Below are positions 16,140 through 24,425 of a DNA stretch of 33,393 nt, piece by piece. The position numbers and the translations under genes are program-made. The DNA is taken from positions 1 through 33,393 of IMG/VR virus record IMGVR_UViG_3300023192_001506. One strand, written 5' to 3'. Each line of letters begins with the position of its first letter. Positions within the stretch are counted from its first letter, which is position 1. The notes below the pieces were generated by a model that saw only the letters and a list, made by a program, of their open reading frames with translations, was not told the DNA's origin and ran no database searches. The stretch is from a virus.

Positions 16140-16168
16140 TTGACTTTTCTATTTTTTTAATGTAATAT
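16140..16168 (+). promoter_or_regulatory. Sigma70-like early promoter before primase
   Basis: TTGACT at 16140-16145, a 17-base AT-rich spacer and TAATAT at 16163-16168 (4 of 6 to consensus), 17 bases before the primase ATG. It marks the switch from late to early genes. Confidence 0.6.
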
Positions 16169-16185
16169 ATAAGAAAGACTTTATT

Positions 16186-17187
16186 ATGTACAATCATATT
16201 GATGTAGAATTCATGAGAAGATTATCTTCTCAATTAAAATCATATAAAGAGAAAGGGAATAATTTATTCAATTTCAGATGTCCAGTTTGTGGTGATAGTA
16301 AAAAAAGTAAAGTCAAAGCAAGAGGATATGTCTTTCAAAAAAAGAATGACTTTTTTTATAAATGCCACAATTGTTCAGTAGGATTAACCTTGGGTAATTT
16401 AATAAAATATGTTGATATAGATTTACATAAACAATATATAATGTCGAGATATACATCTAATATACATTCATCGGAAAAACCAAAATTTGATTTTAAACCA
16501 CCAGAGTTTAAAAAACGTATTGATATAGATTTACATGAACTTAAAAGTTTTGATGTTTTAGAAACTTCACACCCAGCAGTAAAATTTTTGGAAGAAAGAA
16601 AAATTCCAAAAAAATATTATTCTAAATTATATTTTACATCTGGATTTTTTGAATTTACCAATACACTTTTACCTGATAAATTTCCATCACTTAAAGATGA
16701 CCATCCAAGATTAGTTATTCCATTTTTTAATAAGGAAAATATTTTATTTGGTTATCAGGGTAGAGCATTCGGGAAAGAAAATCCAAAATATATTACGATA
16801 ATGTTAGAAGAAAGAAATAAAATATTTGGTCTTGATAGAATTGATTTTAATAAACATGTTTATGTTGTTGAAGGCCCGATTGATAGTCTTTTTCTTGACA
16901 ATTGTCTTGCTGTTGCTGGTGCTGATTTTAAATTAGATATGGATGAAAAAAATTACACAGTTATCTATGATAATGAACCAAGAAACGTAGAGATAATAAA
17001 AAGAATGGAAAAGTCCATTAAACAAAATCAGTCGATTGTAATTTGGCCTGACAATATTAATGAAAAAGATATTAATGACATGGTGCTTTCTGGTAAAACT
17101 TCTGCAGAAATTCATGGAATTATAAGTAATAATACTTTATCCAATCTCCATGCCAAAACGAGATTAATAGACTGGAAAAAGATTTAA
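16186..17187 (+). CDS. 61: DNA primase (T4 gp61-like)
   Basis: 333 residues. A zinc-binding domain at the N-terminus has CPVCGDSKK (32-40) and CHNC (60-63), a Cys4 ribbon typical of DnaG/gp61 primases. The catalytic TOPRIM core has VVEGPIDSLFL (227-237) with E229 and D233, and IYDNEPRN (260-267) as the second acidic pair, which would coordinate Mg2+. It makes RNA primers for lagging-strand synthesis, working with the gp41 helicase; the gp59 loader is also in this window (29935). Length agrees with T4 gp61 (about 340). It is expressed from its own promoter with a leader of roughly 10 bases. Confidence 0.9.
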   Translation: MYNHIDVEFMRRLSSQLKSYKEKGNNLFNFRCPVCGDSKKSKVKARGYVFQKKNDFFYKCHNCSVGLTLGNLIKYVDIDLHKQYIMSRYTSNIHSSEKPKFDFKPPEFKKRIDIDLHELKSFDVLETSHPAVKFLEERKIPKKYYSKLYFTSGFFEFTNTLLPDKFPSLKDDHPRLVIPFFNKENILFGYQGRAFGKENPKYITIMLEERNKIFGLDRIDFNKHVYVVEGPIDSLFLDNCLAVAGADFKLDMDEKNYTVIYDNEPRNVEIIKRMEKSIKQNQSIVIWPDNINEKDINDMVLSGKTSAEIHGIISNNTLSNLHAKTRLIDWKKI

Positions 17188-17200
17188 GGAGTCATAACGA

Positions 17201-19144
17201 ATGCCTAATAATTTACCTACTCAATATCAACAATTTATTCATTTATCAAGATATTCAAGATGGATACCTGAAGAAAATAGACGAGAAACTTGGAATGAAA
17301 CGATATCAAGATATTTTACTTTTTTTGAGAAACATTTAAAGAAAATGCACAAATATAAAATGACGGATAAGTTGAAAAAACAATTGAGAGATTTTATATT
17401 AGAGTTAAAAATTATGCCTTCTATGAGATGTCTTATGACTGCTGGTGATGCACTTGAAAAAGAAAATATTGCAGGATATAATTGTTCGTATGTTGCAGTA
17501 GATAGACCACAAGCATTTGATGAAATTCTTTATATTTTAATGAATGGAACAGGAGTTGGATTTTCTGTTGACAGACAAGCAGTTAATAGTCTTCCAGTTG
17601 TTGCAGAAGAATTTCATCCAACTGATACAAAGATAGTTGTTGCAGATTCAAAACTTGGTTGGGCAAAAGCATTTAAAGACCTTCTTGCAATGGTATATCA
17701 TGGACAAATTCCAAAATGGGATTTAAGTAAAGTAAGACCAGCAGGCACACCATTAAAAACTTTTGGTGGTCGTGCATCTGGGCCAGAACCATTAGATGAT
17801 TTATTTAAATTTTGTATAAAAATATTACGCAATGCAGCTGGTAGAAAACTTACTTCTCTTGAATGTCATGATATTATTTGTAAGATTGCAGAGATAGTTG
17901 TCGTGGGTGGTGTAAGACGTTCTGCATTGATTTCTCTTTCTAATTTATCTGATGATAGAATGAGAGCTGCAAAGACTGGAAGATGGTGGGAAACAGAACC
18001 ACAGAGAGCACTTGCAAACAATTCTGCGATATATAATGAAACTCCAGATACGGGAATTTTCTTAAAAGAATGGAAATCATTATATGATTCTAAATCTGGT
18101 GAAAGAGGAATTTTTAATCGTGCTTCTGCTGTCAAGATTGCTGCTCAAAATGGCAGAAGACAAACTGATGGAATAGACTTTGGAACAAATCCTTGTTCTG
18201 AAATCATCTTACGTTCAAGAGAATTTTGTAATTTATCGGAAGTTGTAATAAGACCAGAAGATACTATGGAAACCTTAAAGGAAAAGGTAAGACTTGCGAC
18301 TATTTTAGGCACTTTTCAATCCACATTACTTAATTTTAAATATATTGCAAAAGAATGGAAAAAGAATTGCCAAGAAGAAAGACTTCTTGGGGTTTCTCTT
18401 ACAGGTATAATGGAATGTTGTTTTACGAATGGTAAAGAAAAGGGCTTGGATAAAAGATTACAAGAGTTAAAACAAGTTGCAATTGATACAAATAAAAAAT
18501 ATGCAAAGGATATTGGTATTAATCATTCAGTTGCGATTACTTGTGTAAAACCATCTGGAACAGTTTCACAATTAGTTAATTCTGCGTCTGGTATTCATGC
18601 GAGACATAATCCATTTTATATTCGTACAGTTCGTGGAGATGTGAAAGACCCACTTTCAAAAATGATGATTGATGCAGGATTTCCAAATGAAGAAGATTAT
18701 ACGAACAAACATAATGTTGTATTTTCGTTTCCACAATCATGTGATAAAGATGCAGTCTTTCGTAGTGATATGACTGCTATTGAACAATTAGAGGTTTGGA
18801 AAATTTATCAAGAACATTGGTGCGAACATAAACCATCTGTAACGATTTCTGTAAAAGAAAATGAATGGATGGAAGTAGGAGCATGGGTTTATAATAATTT
18901 TGATTTTATGAGCGGCGTGTCATTTTTACCATTTACCGACCATGTTTATAAACAAGCACCGTATCAAGATTGTACGGAAGAAGAATATAATGAATTTTTA
19001 AAGAAGATGCCTAAAAATGTAGACTGGCGAATGTTATCAAGATACGAATCTACAGATACGACTATTTCAAGTCAAGAATTGGCATGTGGTGGGCAAGATG
19101 GAAATAGTTGTGATATCACTTTTACCCCCGCTGGAATTTCGTAG
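17201..19144 (+). CDS. nrdJ: Class II (adenosylcobalamin-dependent) ribonucleotide reductase
   Basis: 647 residues; AAGGAG lies 9 bases before the ATG. The sequence follows the monomeric RTPR-type class II enzyme: YNCSYV with C95, a MNGTGVGFSV loop, TNPCSEI (329-335) giving the active-site N330, C332 and E334, and a C-terminal redox Cys pair (C629 and C637). It reduces ribonucleotides to deoxyribonucleotides using a B12-derived radical, feeding phage DNA synthesis. T4 itself carries class I and III enzymes. A class II type suits oxygen-independent, single-subunit function but depends on host cobalamin. It lies directly after primase. A stem-loop and an endonuclease-like remnant follow its stop, a typical site of homing-gene insertion. 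Confidence 0.92.
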   Translation: MPNNLPTQYQQFIHLSRYSRWIPEENRRETWNETISRYFTFFEKHLKKMHKYKMTDKLKKQLRDFILELKIMPSMRCLMTAGDALEKENIAGYNCSYVAVDRPQAFDEILYILMNGTGVGFSVDRQAVNSLPVVAEEFHPTDTKIVVADSKLGWAKAFKDLLAMVYHGQIPKWDLSKVRPAGTPLKTFGGRASGPEPLDDLFKFCIKILRNAAGRKLTSLECHDIICKIAEIVVVGGVRRSALISLSNLSDDRMRAAKTGRWWETEPQRALANNSAIYNETPDTGIFLKEWKSLYDSKSGERGIFNRASAVKIAAQNGRRQTDGIDFGTNPCSEIILRSREFCNLSEVVIRPEDTMETLKEKVRLATILGTFQSTLLNFKYIAKEWKKNCQEERLLGVSLTGIMECCFTNGKEKGLDKRLQELKQVAIDTNKKYAKDIGINHSVAITCVKPSGTVSQLVNSASGIHARHNPFYIRTVRGDVKDPLSKMMIDAGFPNEEDYTNKHNVVFSFPQSCDKDAVFRSDMTAIEQLEVWKIYQEHWCEHKPSVTISVKENEWMEVGAWVYNNFDFMSGVSFLPFTDHVYKQAPYQDCTEEEYNEFLKKMPKNVDWRMLSRYESTDTTISSQELACGGQDGNSCDITFTPAGIS

Positions 19145-19192
19145 GATGATTGACGAAAAATCCGCTGCCAGGCGCATTTTAAACCCCCTTTT

Positions 19193-19219
19193 AGACACTT
19201 TCGAAGTGTGTAAGTGTCT
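19193..19219 (+). terminator. Stem-loop after nrdJ, possible terminator or switch
   Basis: AGACACTT (19193-19200) pairs perfectly with AAGTGTCT (19212-19219). A competing hairpin uses ACACTT (19195-19200) with AAGTGT (19204-19209) and a 3-base loop. A short T-rich run (CTTTGCTTT) follows. The two structures exclude each other. Confidence 0.5.
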
Positions 19220-19232
19220 TTGCTTTAAATGA

Positions 19233-19343
19233 CCTAAAAATTATAGTAAAGAATATTATGAAAAACCAGAACAGAAAGAAAAGAAGAAAGAATATATGAG
19301 AGAATATATGAGAGAATATTATGCGAAAATCCAGGCCGGGTAG
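19233..19343 (+). pseudogene. Remnant of an HNH/homing-endonuclease-type protein
   Basis: A 36-codon open stretch with no start codon, immediately after a TGA and ending in TAG. It reads with repeated aromatic-basic units: YSKEYYEKPEQKEKKK, then EYMREYMREYYAK. This Lys/Glu/Tyr repeat is characteristic of the linker region of phage HNH and related homing endonucleases. The DNA shows tandem copies of GAGAGAATATAT. The catalytic part is absent. It lies between nrdJ, a common homing target, and the resolvase gene, whose start codon falls inside it in another frame. Confidence 0.45.
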
Positions 19344-19905
19344 CGAATTCAACCCAAAAGCTCTAAAAGTAGGAATAGATTACAGCATGACATGTCCCGC
19401 CATTTGTCTCTCGTTTGCTGAAGACGTTTCTTGGGACACCTGTAAAGTTCATTATCTTACGGACAAGAGAAAATATATAGGTAGTTTTGCTGATGGAAAG
19501 ATTGTTGGAGAAATTCTTTATAAAGATTGGGACTGCCAGCAAGAAAGGTTTCACGCACTAAGCAATTGGATTATGATTCAGCTGAAACTTGATAGTTGTA
19601 TCAAAGTATATTTGGAAGACTACTCTTTGGGAAGCAAAGGTAGAGTTTTTTCTATCGCAGAAAATACTGGTATTTTAAAATATAATCTTTATCTACAAGG
19701 CAATCCTGTGAAGTTAATACCACCCAGTATAATAAAAAAATATGCTACTGGAAAAGGAAATGCCAATAAAGAATTAATGTATGAGGCATTCTATAACGAA
19801 ACAAAAGTTGATTTACAAAACATATTAAATTGTTCTATCACAAATCCTTTGACTGATATAGTTGATGCTTATTTTATTTGTAAATATGGAAAAAAATATG
19901 AATAA
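19321..19905 (+). CDS. RuvC-like Holliday junction resolvase (RNase H fold)
   Basis: 194 residues. KVGIDYSMTCP (16-26) gives the first catalytic Asp on strand 1, VYLEDYSLG (about 96-104) the Glu, and LTDIVDAYF (near 180-188) the final acidic pair; NPVKLIPPSIIKKYATGKG and NANKELM are typical of RuvC-type resolvases. It would cut branched DNA at Holliday junctions during recombination-dependent replication and before packaging, a job done in T4 by unrelated gp49. The only possible start is at 19321, so the first 14 residues derive from the upstream endonuclease-like remnant and may be dispensable. No good Shine-Dalgarno is visible, only GAGAG. Confidence 0.75.
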   Translation: MRKSRPGSEFNPKALKVGIDYSMTCPAICLSFAEDVSWDTCKVHYLTDKRKYIGSFADGKIVGEILYKDWDCQQERFHALSNWIMIQLKLDSCIKVYLEDYSLGSKGRVFSIAENTGILKYNLYLQGNPVKLIPPSIIKKYATGKGNANKELMYEAFYNETKVDLQNILNCSITNPLTDIVDAYFICKYGKKYE

Positions 19906-20155
19906 AGATAAAATTGATGATAACAAGAGAAAGATGAGGCAATATATTTTCATTATCACAAAAATTAATAAACTGGTTATAGAATTAGAGACTGCAGTTC
20001 AACAAGTTTTTGCAGAATTATCTAAAGAAGAATTAGAAGAATTGATTGAAAATAATTTGGGGGCAATCATCTTCGATTGGAAAGGTCAAGCACAGGAAGA
20101 ACTGGGTAGAAGAAATGAGCAGAAATTAATTGATTATACTTTAGGAAAGATATAA
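19898..20155 (+). CDS. Small helical protein, unknown
   Basis: 85 residues if started at the ATG at 19898, which overlaps the resolvase stop; an in-frame ATG at 19886 is the alternative. Helical throughout: RQYIFIITKINKLVIELETAV, then a Glu/Leu-rich helix, then an FDWKGQAQEELGRRNEQKLI end. Coupled to the resolvase, so it is likely expressed early. Not recognised. Confidence 0.5.
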   Translation: MNKDKIDDNKRKMRQYIFIITKINKLVIELETAVQQVFAELSKEELEELIENNLGAIIFDWKGQAQEELGRRNEQKLIDYTLGKI

Positions 20156-20181
20156 TAAGTGTTTTATTGATGTTCTGATTG

Positions 20182-20189
20182 TATAAATA
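20182..20189 (+). promoter_or_regulatory. T4-type late promoter TATAAATA
   Basis: Exact consensus 32 bases before the ATG of the first secreted protein; a strong AAGGAGAG ribosome site lies between. It separates this late unit from the early genes on both sides. Confidence 0.8.
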
Positions 20190-20221
20190 TCAGTAATAGA
20201 AGGTAAGGAGAGAGCTTCTAA

Positions 20222-21061
20222 ATGGATAAAATATTACTTTTTTTTCTACTATTATCGCTGATAATTACGCCTTTAAATCCTGTTTTTGCAGATGACAATT
20301 CTGATTCTACACAAACCAACACAAGTGGCAGTAACACTTCTATAAGTGGTGGTTATACATCTGAAACAACAAATACTTTTGATGGTGGGCAAACAAATAC
20401 CACGACTACTACATCTACTAATACATCAAGCACAAACCAAAAATCAATACCAGTTGGGAATGCAAGTGCTCCTTCAATGTCGAGTTACTCACAAGACCTT
20501 TGCACCGTTGGTCTAGGATTTGGTATTCAAACACTTGGACTTGGTATATCGGGTGGAACATATTTTACTGACCCGAATTGTGAAAGAATGAAATTATCAA
20601 AACTTCTTTATGATTATCAGATGAGAGTTGCTGCTGTTGCGATACTCTGCCAAGATGATAGAGTGTTTAGTGCAATGGAACATGCTGGAACTCCATGTCC
20701 ATTTGAAGGTAAGATTGGACGAGATGCTAAAAACCAATGGAAAAAATATGATATAGAAAGACCAGATTATGATAGATATACTGATAAACTTAAAAAGAGA
20801 GAATATATTAATGAAAAATTAAGTAAAGAAGCACAAGAAAAAATTGATGCGATTAAGAGAGCAGAACAAAAGAAAGCTGAAATAGAAACTAGAAGAAAAA
20901 TGAAAGAATTATATGATGTTGAAGCAAAGAAAAAAGATAATCAATCTTCCAATATAAAAGAAAAGGGTAAAAGTTGGTTTAAGTTTAATTTTAAACATAT
21001 GGAAAGTAAACCACAAGATTTTTCAAGACACAAAAGTGTAGGCGGAATCACCATAGATTAG
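20222..21061 (+). CDS. Secreted or periplasmic protein, Thr/Ser-rich N-terminal region and cysteine-containing core
   Basis: 279 residues. A clear Sec signal peptide (residues 1-24, Leu/Ile-rich, ending VFADDN) is followed by a 55-residue Thr/Ser/Asn/Gly linker. The core then has SSYSQDLCTVGLGFGIQTLGLG, DPNCERMKLSKLLYDYQ and VAAVAILCQDDRVFSAMEH with GTPCPFEGKIG. The four Cys suggest disulfides after export. The C-terminal third is a Lys/Glu helical region. I recall this core from other marine T4-like phages, where its role is unknown. It has its own late promoter and precedes a second secreted protein by 13 bases. An envelope or surface function late in infection is likely. Confidence 0.68.
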   Translation: MDKILLFFLLLSLIITPLNPVFADDNSDSTQTNTSGSNTSISGGYTSETTNTFDGGQTNTTTTTSTNTSSTNQKSIPVGNASAPSMSSYSQDLCTVGLGFGIQTLGLGISGGTYFTDPNCERMKLSKLLYDYQMRVAAVAILCQDDRVFSAMEHAGTPCPFEGKIGRDAKNQWKKYDIERPDYDRYTDKLKKREYINEKLSKEAQEKIDAIKRAEQKKAEIETRRKMKELYDVEAKKKDNQSSNIKEKGKSWFKFNFKHMESKPQDFSRHKSVGGITID

Positions 21062-21074
21062 TTGGGAGAATATC

Positions 21075-23231
21075 TTGTCCAAATTTATTAAAACTATATT
21101 AAAATTTGTTGGGATACTTTTTCTGATTTTCTGGTTAACACCTATAACCGTAAAATCAGATGTTACTTCTACATCGACATCAGCTGATGTTGTTCAACAG
21201 AATATCCCACAACAAGGTGATATTTCCACAACAACTACTACAACAACTACTACGATTACCACGACAACCGTGCCAGGGTATAATCAAAATATAGTTTCCG
21301 AAGATACAACACAAACAGGAGATGTTTTAACTAACTCTACATTTGGTACAGGCACATCATATTCAAATGATGGTTGGACGATTACTGGTTATAGTTGTGG
21401 ACACAATAATTCATCGCAAGCAGGTGGCAATTCACCTGGTGGTTCTTTTTGTTCAGGTTATGATTCTAAAATAGAACAAACCATATCTGTTAAAGATGAT
21501 GCTGAACTATCACAAGCAGAAATCAATAATGGATTTTCATCTAAGATGTCAGCAGATTTATGGTATTGGCATAATCTTACAGGTAATACTACCAAATTAA
21601 CACAAACCATAACAGGTGCTAGTGGGAATGTAACGACACAAGAAAGAATAATATCTGGAAAGAATTATTCTAATACTGGTAATACTTATATTAATTATAC
21701 TGATACTTATATTAATACTGGAAATTCAGAAACAGATTATAGTATCAAAGTAACTGTATCAAATGCTGGTAGTGGATATACTGCTTATCATTGGGGACCA
21801 GATATTGATGATGTAGAATTAGATGTAGGATATAATGAAATTACTGTTGAATGGGTTGAACCAGTTACAACATCAAGCACAGCTGTAACGGAATCGGTTA
21901 ACACATTAATTTTATATTGCTGGGAACAAACACCATCAACTTGTCCTGATGAAGGTGTATCTGATATAATAGAGAATATGGATGATGACCTTAATATCGT
22001 TCAAAATTTAATTGAAGATGAAATTGAAAGTGAAAATATGTATGTTGGTCAAGAAATAGGATATTATGAAGAAATTATTGAAGAAACATTTTATATAGAA
22101 GATAATGAAATCTTTACAGAAAGTTTTGCAACAACTTCAATTGAAGATGATATTGAAGATATGTTTGCTGGTGTTTTTGAAGGAATGGAAAATATGTTTC
22201 AATTATTTGAACCTGATGAAGATATGATAGATGTGCCTGATTATACGGAAGAATCGTTGGGTGATATGGAATTTGAAGAACCAGAAATAATGGAAGTTTT
22301 TGAAGAAATAGAAACAGAAATGTATGAAGAAGTAAATTCGGGAATGGAAATGGATATGGAAATGGATATGGATATGGATGAAGAACCACCTACTGTAACA
22401 TTTACTAATATTGGTAATAATGAACCAGAAGAATTTGATGGAGATGAATCTGTTGGGGAAAATGAAGAATTTATTGCAGAATCGCCAGAAGAAATAAATG
22501 ATGAACCTGTTATGAAAGAAGAAAAATCTACTACACAAACATTTACAAGTATAGCAAAAGAAGAAGTGGTTGAAGAAGAATCTGCAACTACACAAACATT
22601 TACAAGTATAGCAAAAGAAGAAGTGGTTGAAGAAGAACCTGAAGAAACACCAATTGCGAAAACAGATGATGTTGAAGAAGAAATAGATACTCCAACTGAG
22701 GAGAAAGAAGAAAAATCAACTATCGTATCCAAAGAAGAATCTGATGAAGAAGAAGAAGATGAACCAAAAGAGAAAAAAGCAGAGGTAAAAAGTAAGGTAA
22801 AGATAAAGGATAAAAAGGCAAAAGTTGATAAAGAAAAGAAACAGAAGAAAATTGAACTTAAAGTAGATGTAGATAAGATTGCTCAAAAGATTGGAGAAAG
22901 AATTAAGGGATTGGATAAACAATTGGAGGCGGTGCATCATATTCTTGCTGCTGTTATGATAAAAAATCAGATTGATATAGGAAAAGAATATGGCAATATA
23001 AATGCAAATTTATTTGATACTCGACAATTATATGATAATCAAAAACCGATTTACCAAGATAATAATGTAATGTTGGATACTTATAAATTTAACATATATG
23101 AAAATGAAAACAAACTACTCGCATTAATAACTGCAAACGACCCAGTTCTCAAATACCAAACCGACCTGAATAATGCGATAAATATAAGGAAGCAAAAAGA
23201 ATGGGAATTATATATTCTCATGAGGAAATAA
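21075..23231 (+). CDS. Large exported protein with beta-rich N-terminal domain, acidic repeats and basic coiled coil
   Basis: 718 residues starting at TTG (21075), supported by TTGGGAG upstream and a good signal peptide (KTILKFVGILFLIFWLTPI). A Thr run follows (about 52-65), then a domain with NSTFGTGTSYSNDGWTITGY and SGYDSKIEQTI that looks like a carbohydrate-binding-like beta-sandwich (to about 260). The next 280 residues are very acidic, with a Met-Glu/Met-Asp run and two 19-residue repeats. A Lys-rich segment (about 560-605) and a helical coiled coil to the end complete it. The charge switch from acidic to basic is striking. It probably acts in the periplasm or on the cell surface; the partner is unknown. 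Confidence 0.62.
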   Translation: MSKFIKTILKFVGILFLIFWLTPITVKSDVTSTSTSADVVQQNIPQQGDISTTTTTTTTTITTTTVPGYNQNIVSEDTTQTGDVLTNSTFGTGTSYSNDGWTITGYSCGHNNSSQAGGNSPGGSFCSGYDSKIEQTISVKDDAELSQAEINNGFSSKMSADLWYWHNLTGNTTKLTQTITGASGNVTTQERIISGKNYSNTGNTYINYTDTYINTGNSETDYSIKVTVSNAGSGYTAYHWGPDIDDVELDVGYNEITVEWVEPVTTSSTAVTESVNTLILYCWEQTPSTCPDEGVSDIIENMDDDLNIVQNLIEDEIESENMYVGQEIGYYEEIIEETFYIEDNEIFTESFATTSIEDDIEDMFAGVFEGMENMFQLFEPDEDMIDVPDYTEESLGDMEFEEPEIMEVFEEIETEMYEEVNSGMEMDMEMDMDMDEEPPTVTFTNIGNNEPEEFDGDESVGENEEFIAESPEEINDEPVMKEEKSTTQTFTSIAKEEVVEEESATTQTFTSIAKEEVVEEEPEETPIAKTDDVEEEIDTPTEEKEEKSTIVSKEESDEEEEDEPKEKKAEVKSKVKIKDKKAKVDKEKKQKKIELKVDVDKIAQKIGERIKGLDKQLEAVHHILAAVMIKNQIDIGKEYGNINANLFDTRQLYDNQKPIYQDNNVMLDTYKFNIYENENKLLALITANDPVLKYQTDLNNAINIRKQKEWELYILMRK
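22531..22636 (+). repeat. Two 57-base direct repeats in the exported protein gene
   Basis: CTACACAAACATTTACAAGT begins copies at 22531 and 22588. The core, about 49 bases, is identical and encodes the TTQTFTSIAKEEVVEEE unit twice. Just upstream (22341-22383) is a GGAATGGAAATGGATATG-type microsatellite encoding alternating Met-Glu/Met-Asp. Confidence 0.85.
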
Positions 23232-23234
23232 CAT

Positions 23235-23501
23235 ATGGAAAACATTGTATCAAAAGCACAAAACTGGATATTGATTATTGGTTTGATTACGACATTGGGT
23301 GGTGGATTTTACGCCTGGGGACAGTTTAATAGCCGTTTGGAAACCATAGAATCATTACAAGGTTCAGATTTTACAGAAAAACTTGAAAAAAGAGTTGCGA
23401 CACTTGAAACAGCGAATGAAGTGTTACGCAAAACAATTGAAGTTTTAGATGCGAAAATGAATGAATTAGCTTTAAAGGTCAGTAATCCTTTGGGCAACTG
23501 A
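23235..23501 (+). CDS. Membrane-anchored coiled-coil protein
   Basis: 88 residues with an AGGAAATAAC ribosome region. Residues 11-30 (WILIIGLITTLGGGFYAWGQ) form a transmembrane helix; residues 35-82 form a coiled coil with regular Leu/Ile spacing. It resembles small anchor proteins common in marine T4-like phages, and topologically also an Rz-type spanin. It follows the exported protein gene by three bases, so the three genes from 20222 are one late unit. Confidence 0.6.
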   Translation: MENIVSKAQNWILIIGLITTLGGGFYAWGQFNSRLETIESLQGSDFTEKLEKRVATLETANEVLRKTIEVLDAKMNELALKVSNPLGN

Positions 23502-23563
23502 CAAAAAGCGTCATTTAGAAATCCAAAGAAAAGAAAATAAATCTGCCTAAATATAGCGTACTA

Positions 23564-23592
23564 TTGACTTTTTGGACCAAAATGGTTATACT
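23564..23592 (+). promoter_or_regulatory. Sigma70-like early promoter
   Basis: TTGACT (23564-23569), exactly 17 bases, TATACT (23587-23592). It lies 27 bases before the ATG at 23620, which has a strong AGGAGG site. Confidence 0.75.
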
Positions 23593-23619
23593 ATATAATA
23601 TAATTGCAGGAGGACTGAT

Positions 23620-23883
23620 ATGTCGGATATGGATACTTTCATTGTAGATATCGAGCATACGATACACGACTATTGTTATAGTAGAGAACTTGAATACGAT
23701 TGGGATGGTGATGAACTTGTTCTTTCCAATAATGACGAAAAAGGTAAAGAACATAGTGAAGAAATTATTAAACTTATCGATAGCGCAGAATTAATACCTG
23801 GCGCAAAGGCATATTATTATGAAGGCAAAGATGAGGATAAACAATCTGTTTATAAGGTTGGAATATTTCGATTAGATTCTTAG
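23620..23883 (+). CDS. Small acidic early protein, unknown
   Basis: 87 residues, acidic, alpha/beta in appearance, with YDWDGDELVLSNND in the middle and YKVGIFRLDS at the end. The strong GCAGGAGGACTGAT ribosome site and an own early promoter suggest high expression soon after infection, the profile of a host-takeover factor. No family recognised. Confidence 0.55.
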   Translation: MSDMDTFIVDIEHTIHDYCYSRELEYDWDGDELVLSNNDEKGKEHSEEIIKLIDSAELIPGAKAYYYEGKDEDKQSVYKVGIFRLDS

Positions 23884-23929
23884 AAAATATAACATGGAAT
23901 GACAAGGTTATATAAAGGAGAGCGGATAT

Positions 23930-24367
23930 ATGAAAAAGAGCCAAATGTCAGTTAGTTATACCACACTATTTGACGAATTTCAAGATATAAGCAAATATAT
24001 TAAAGAAAAATTTAATAAAGATGGCATACTGAAAGCATTATTAATAGAATTCGAAAAACCATTCGAAGATGGATTAATATCAGATGTAAGAAGACTTAAA
24101 CATTTAGATGAGTTAAACATTTCGACTGATGAGCATGAGATTAAGATTGAAAAATCATACCGTAAGATTATTGATAACTTCCATAAATTGAATACACATA
24201 TATTTAAGGAATACCATGAAGATAGGAAATTAAAAGAATTTCGAATCCATATTTTGATGGTTATTCAGGATTTGGGAGAACACTATTATTGGAAAGCTAT
24301 TGAACGAAGGGATTCAGGGGATATGGTCGCAAAAGAAAAATCTAATAATGACAGGGTGTTACAGTAG
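23930..24367 (+). CDS. Helical early protein, unknown
   Basis: 145 residues, predicted all-helical and charged, preceded by AAAGGAGAG. Helices include LFDEFQDISKYIKEKF, RRLKHLDEL and RIHILMVIQDLGEHYYWKAIERR. It is probably co-transcribed with 23620 and ends just before the bS21 promoter. I cannot assign a family or role. Confidence 0.52.
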   Translation: MKKSQMSVSYTTLFDEFQDISKYIKEKFNKDGILKALLIEFEKPFEDGLISDVRRLKHLDELNISTDEHEIKIEKSYRKIIDNFHKLNTHIFKEYHEDRKLKEFRIHILMVIQDLGEHYYWKAIERRDSGDMVAKEKSNNDRVLQ

Positions 24368-24382
24368 TTTTTTAACTCCGAT

Positions 24383-24410
24383 TTGACAAATCTTTGTGAT
24401 ATGGTATAAT
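24383..24410 (+). promoter_or_regulatory. Consensus sigma70-like early promoter before bS21
   Basis: TTGACA (24383-24388), 16 bases, TATAAT (24405-24410): both boxes are perfect. The -35 is followed by AAT, as in three other promoters of this window. Confidence 0.85.
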
Positions 24411-24425
24411 ATTTACTAATATATT

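Noticed and set aside
19145-19232. Group I intron or cobalamin riboswitch near nrdJ
   Set aside because: The reductase frame is complete and uninterrupted, and I see no intron core or B12-box.
22203-22940. Several long open frames on the minus strand opposite the exported protein
   Set aside because: They are mirror frames of acidic Glu/Asp repeats, giving Phe/Ser/Leu-rich nonsense without ribosome sites.
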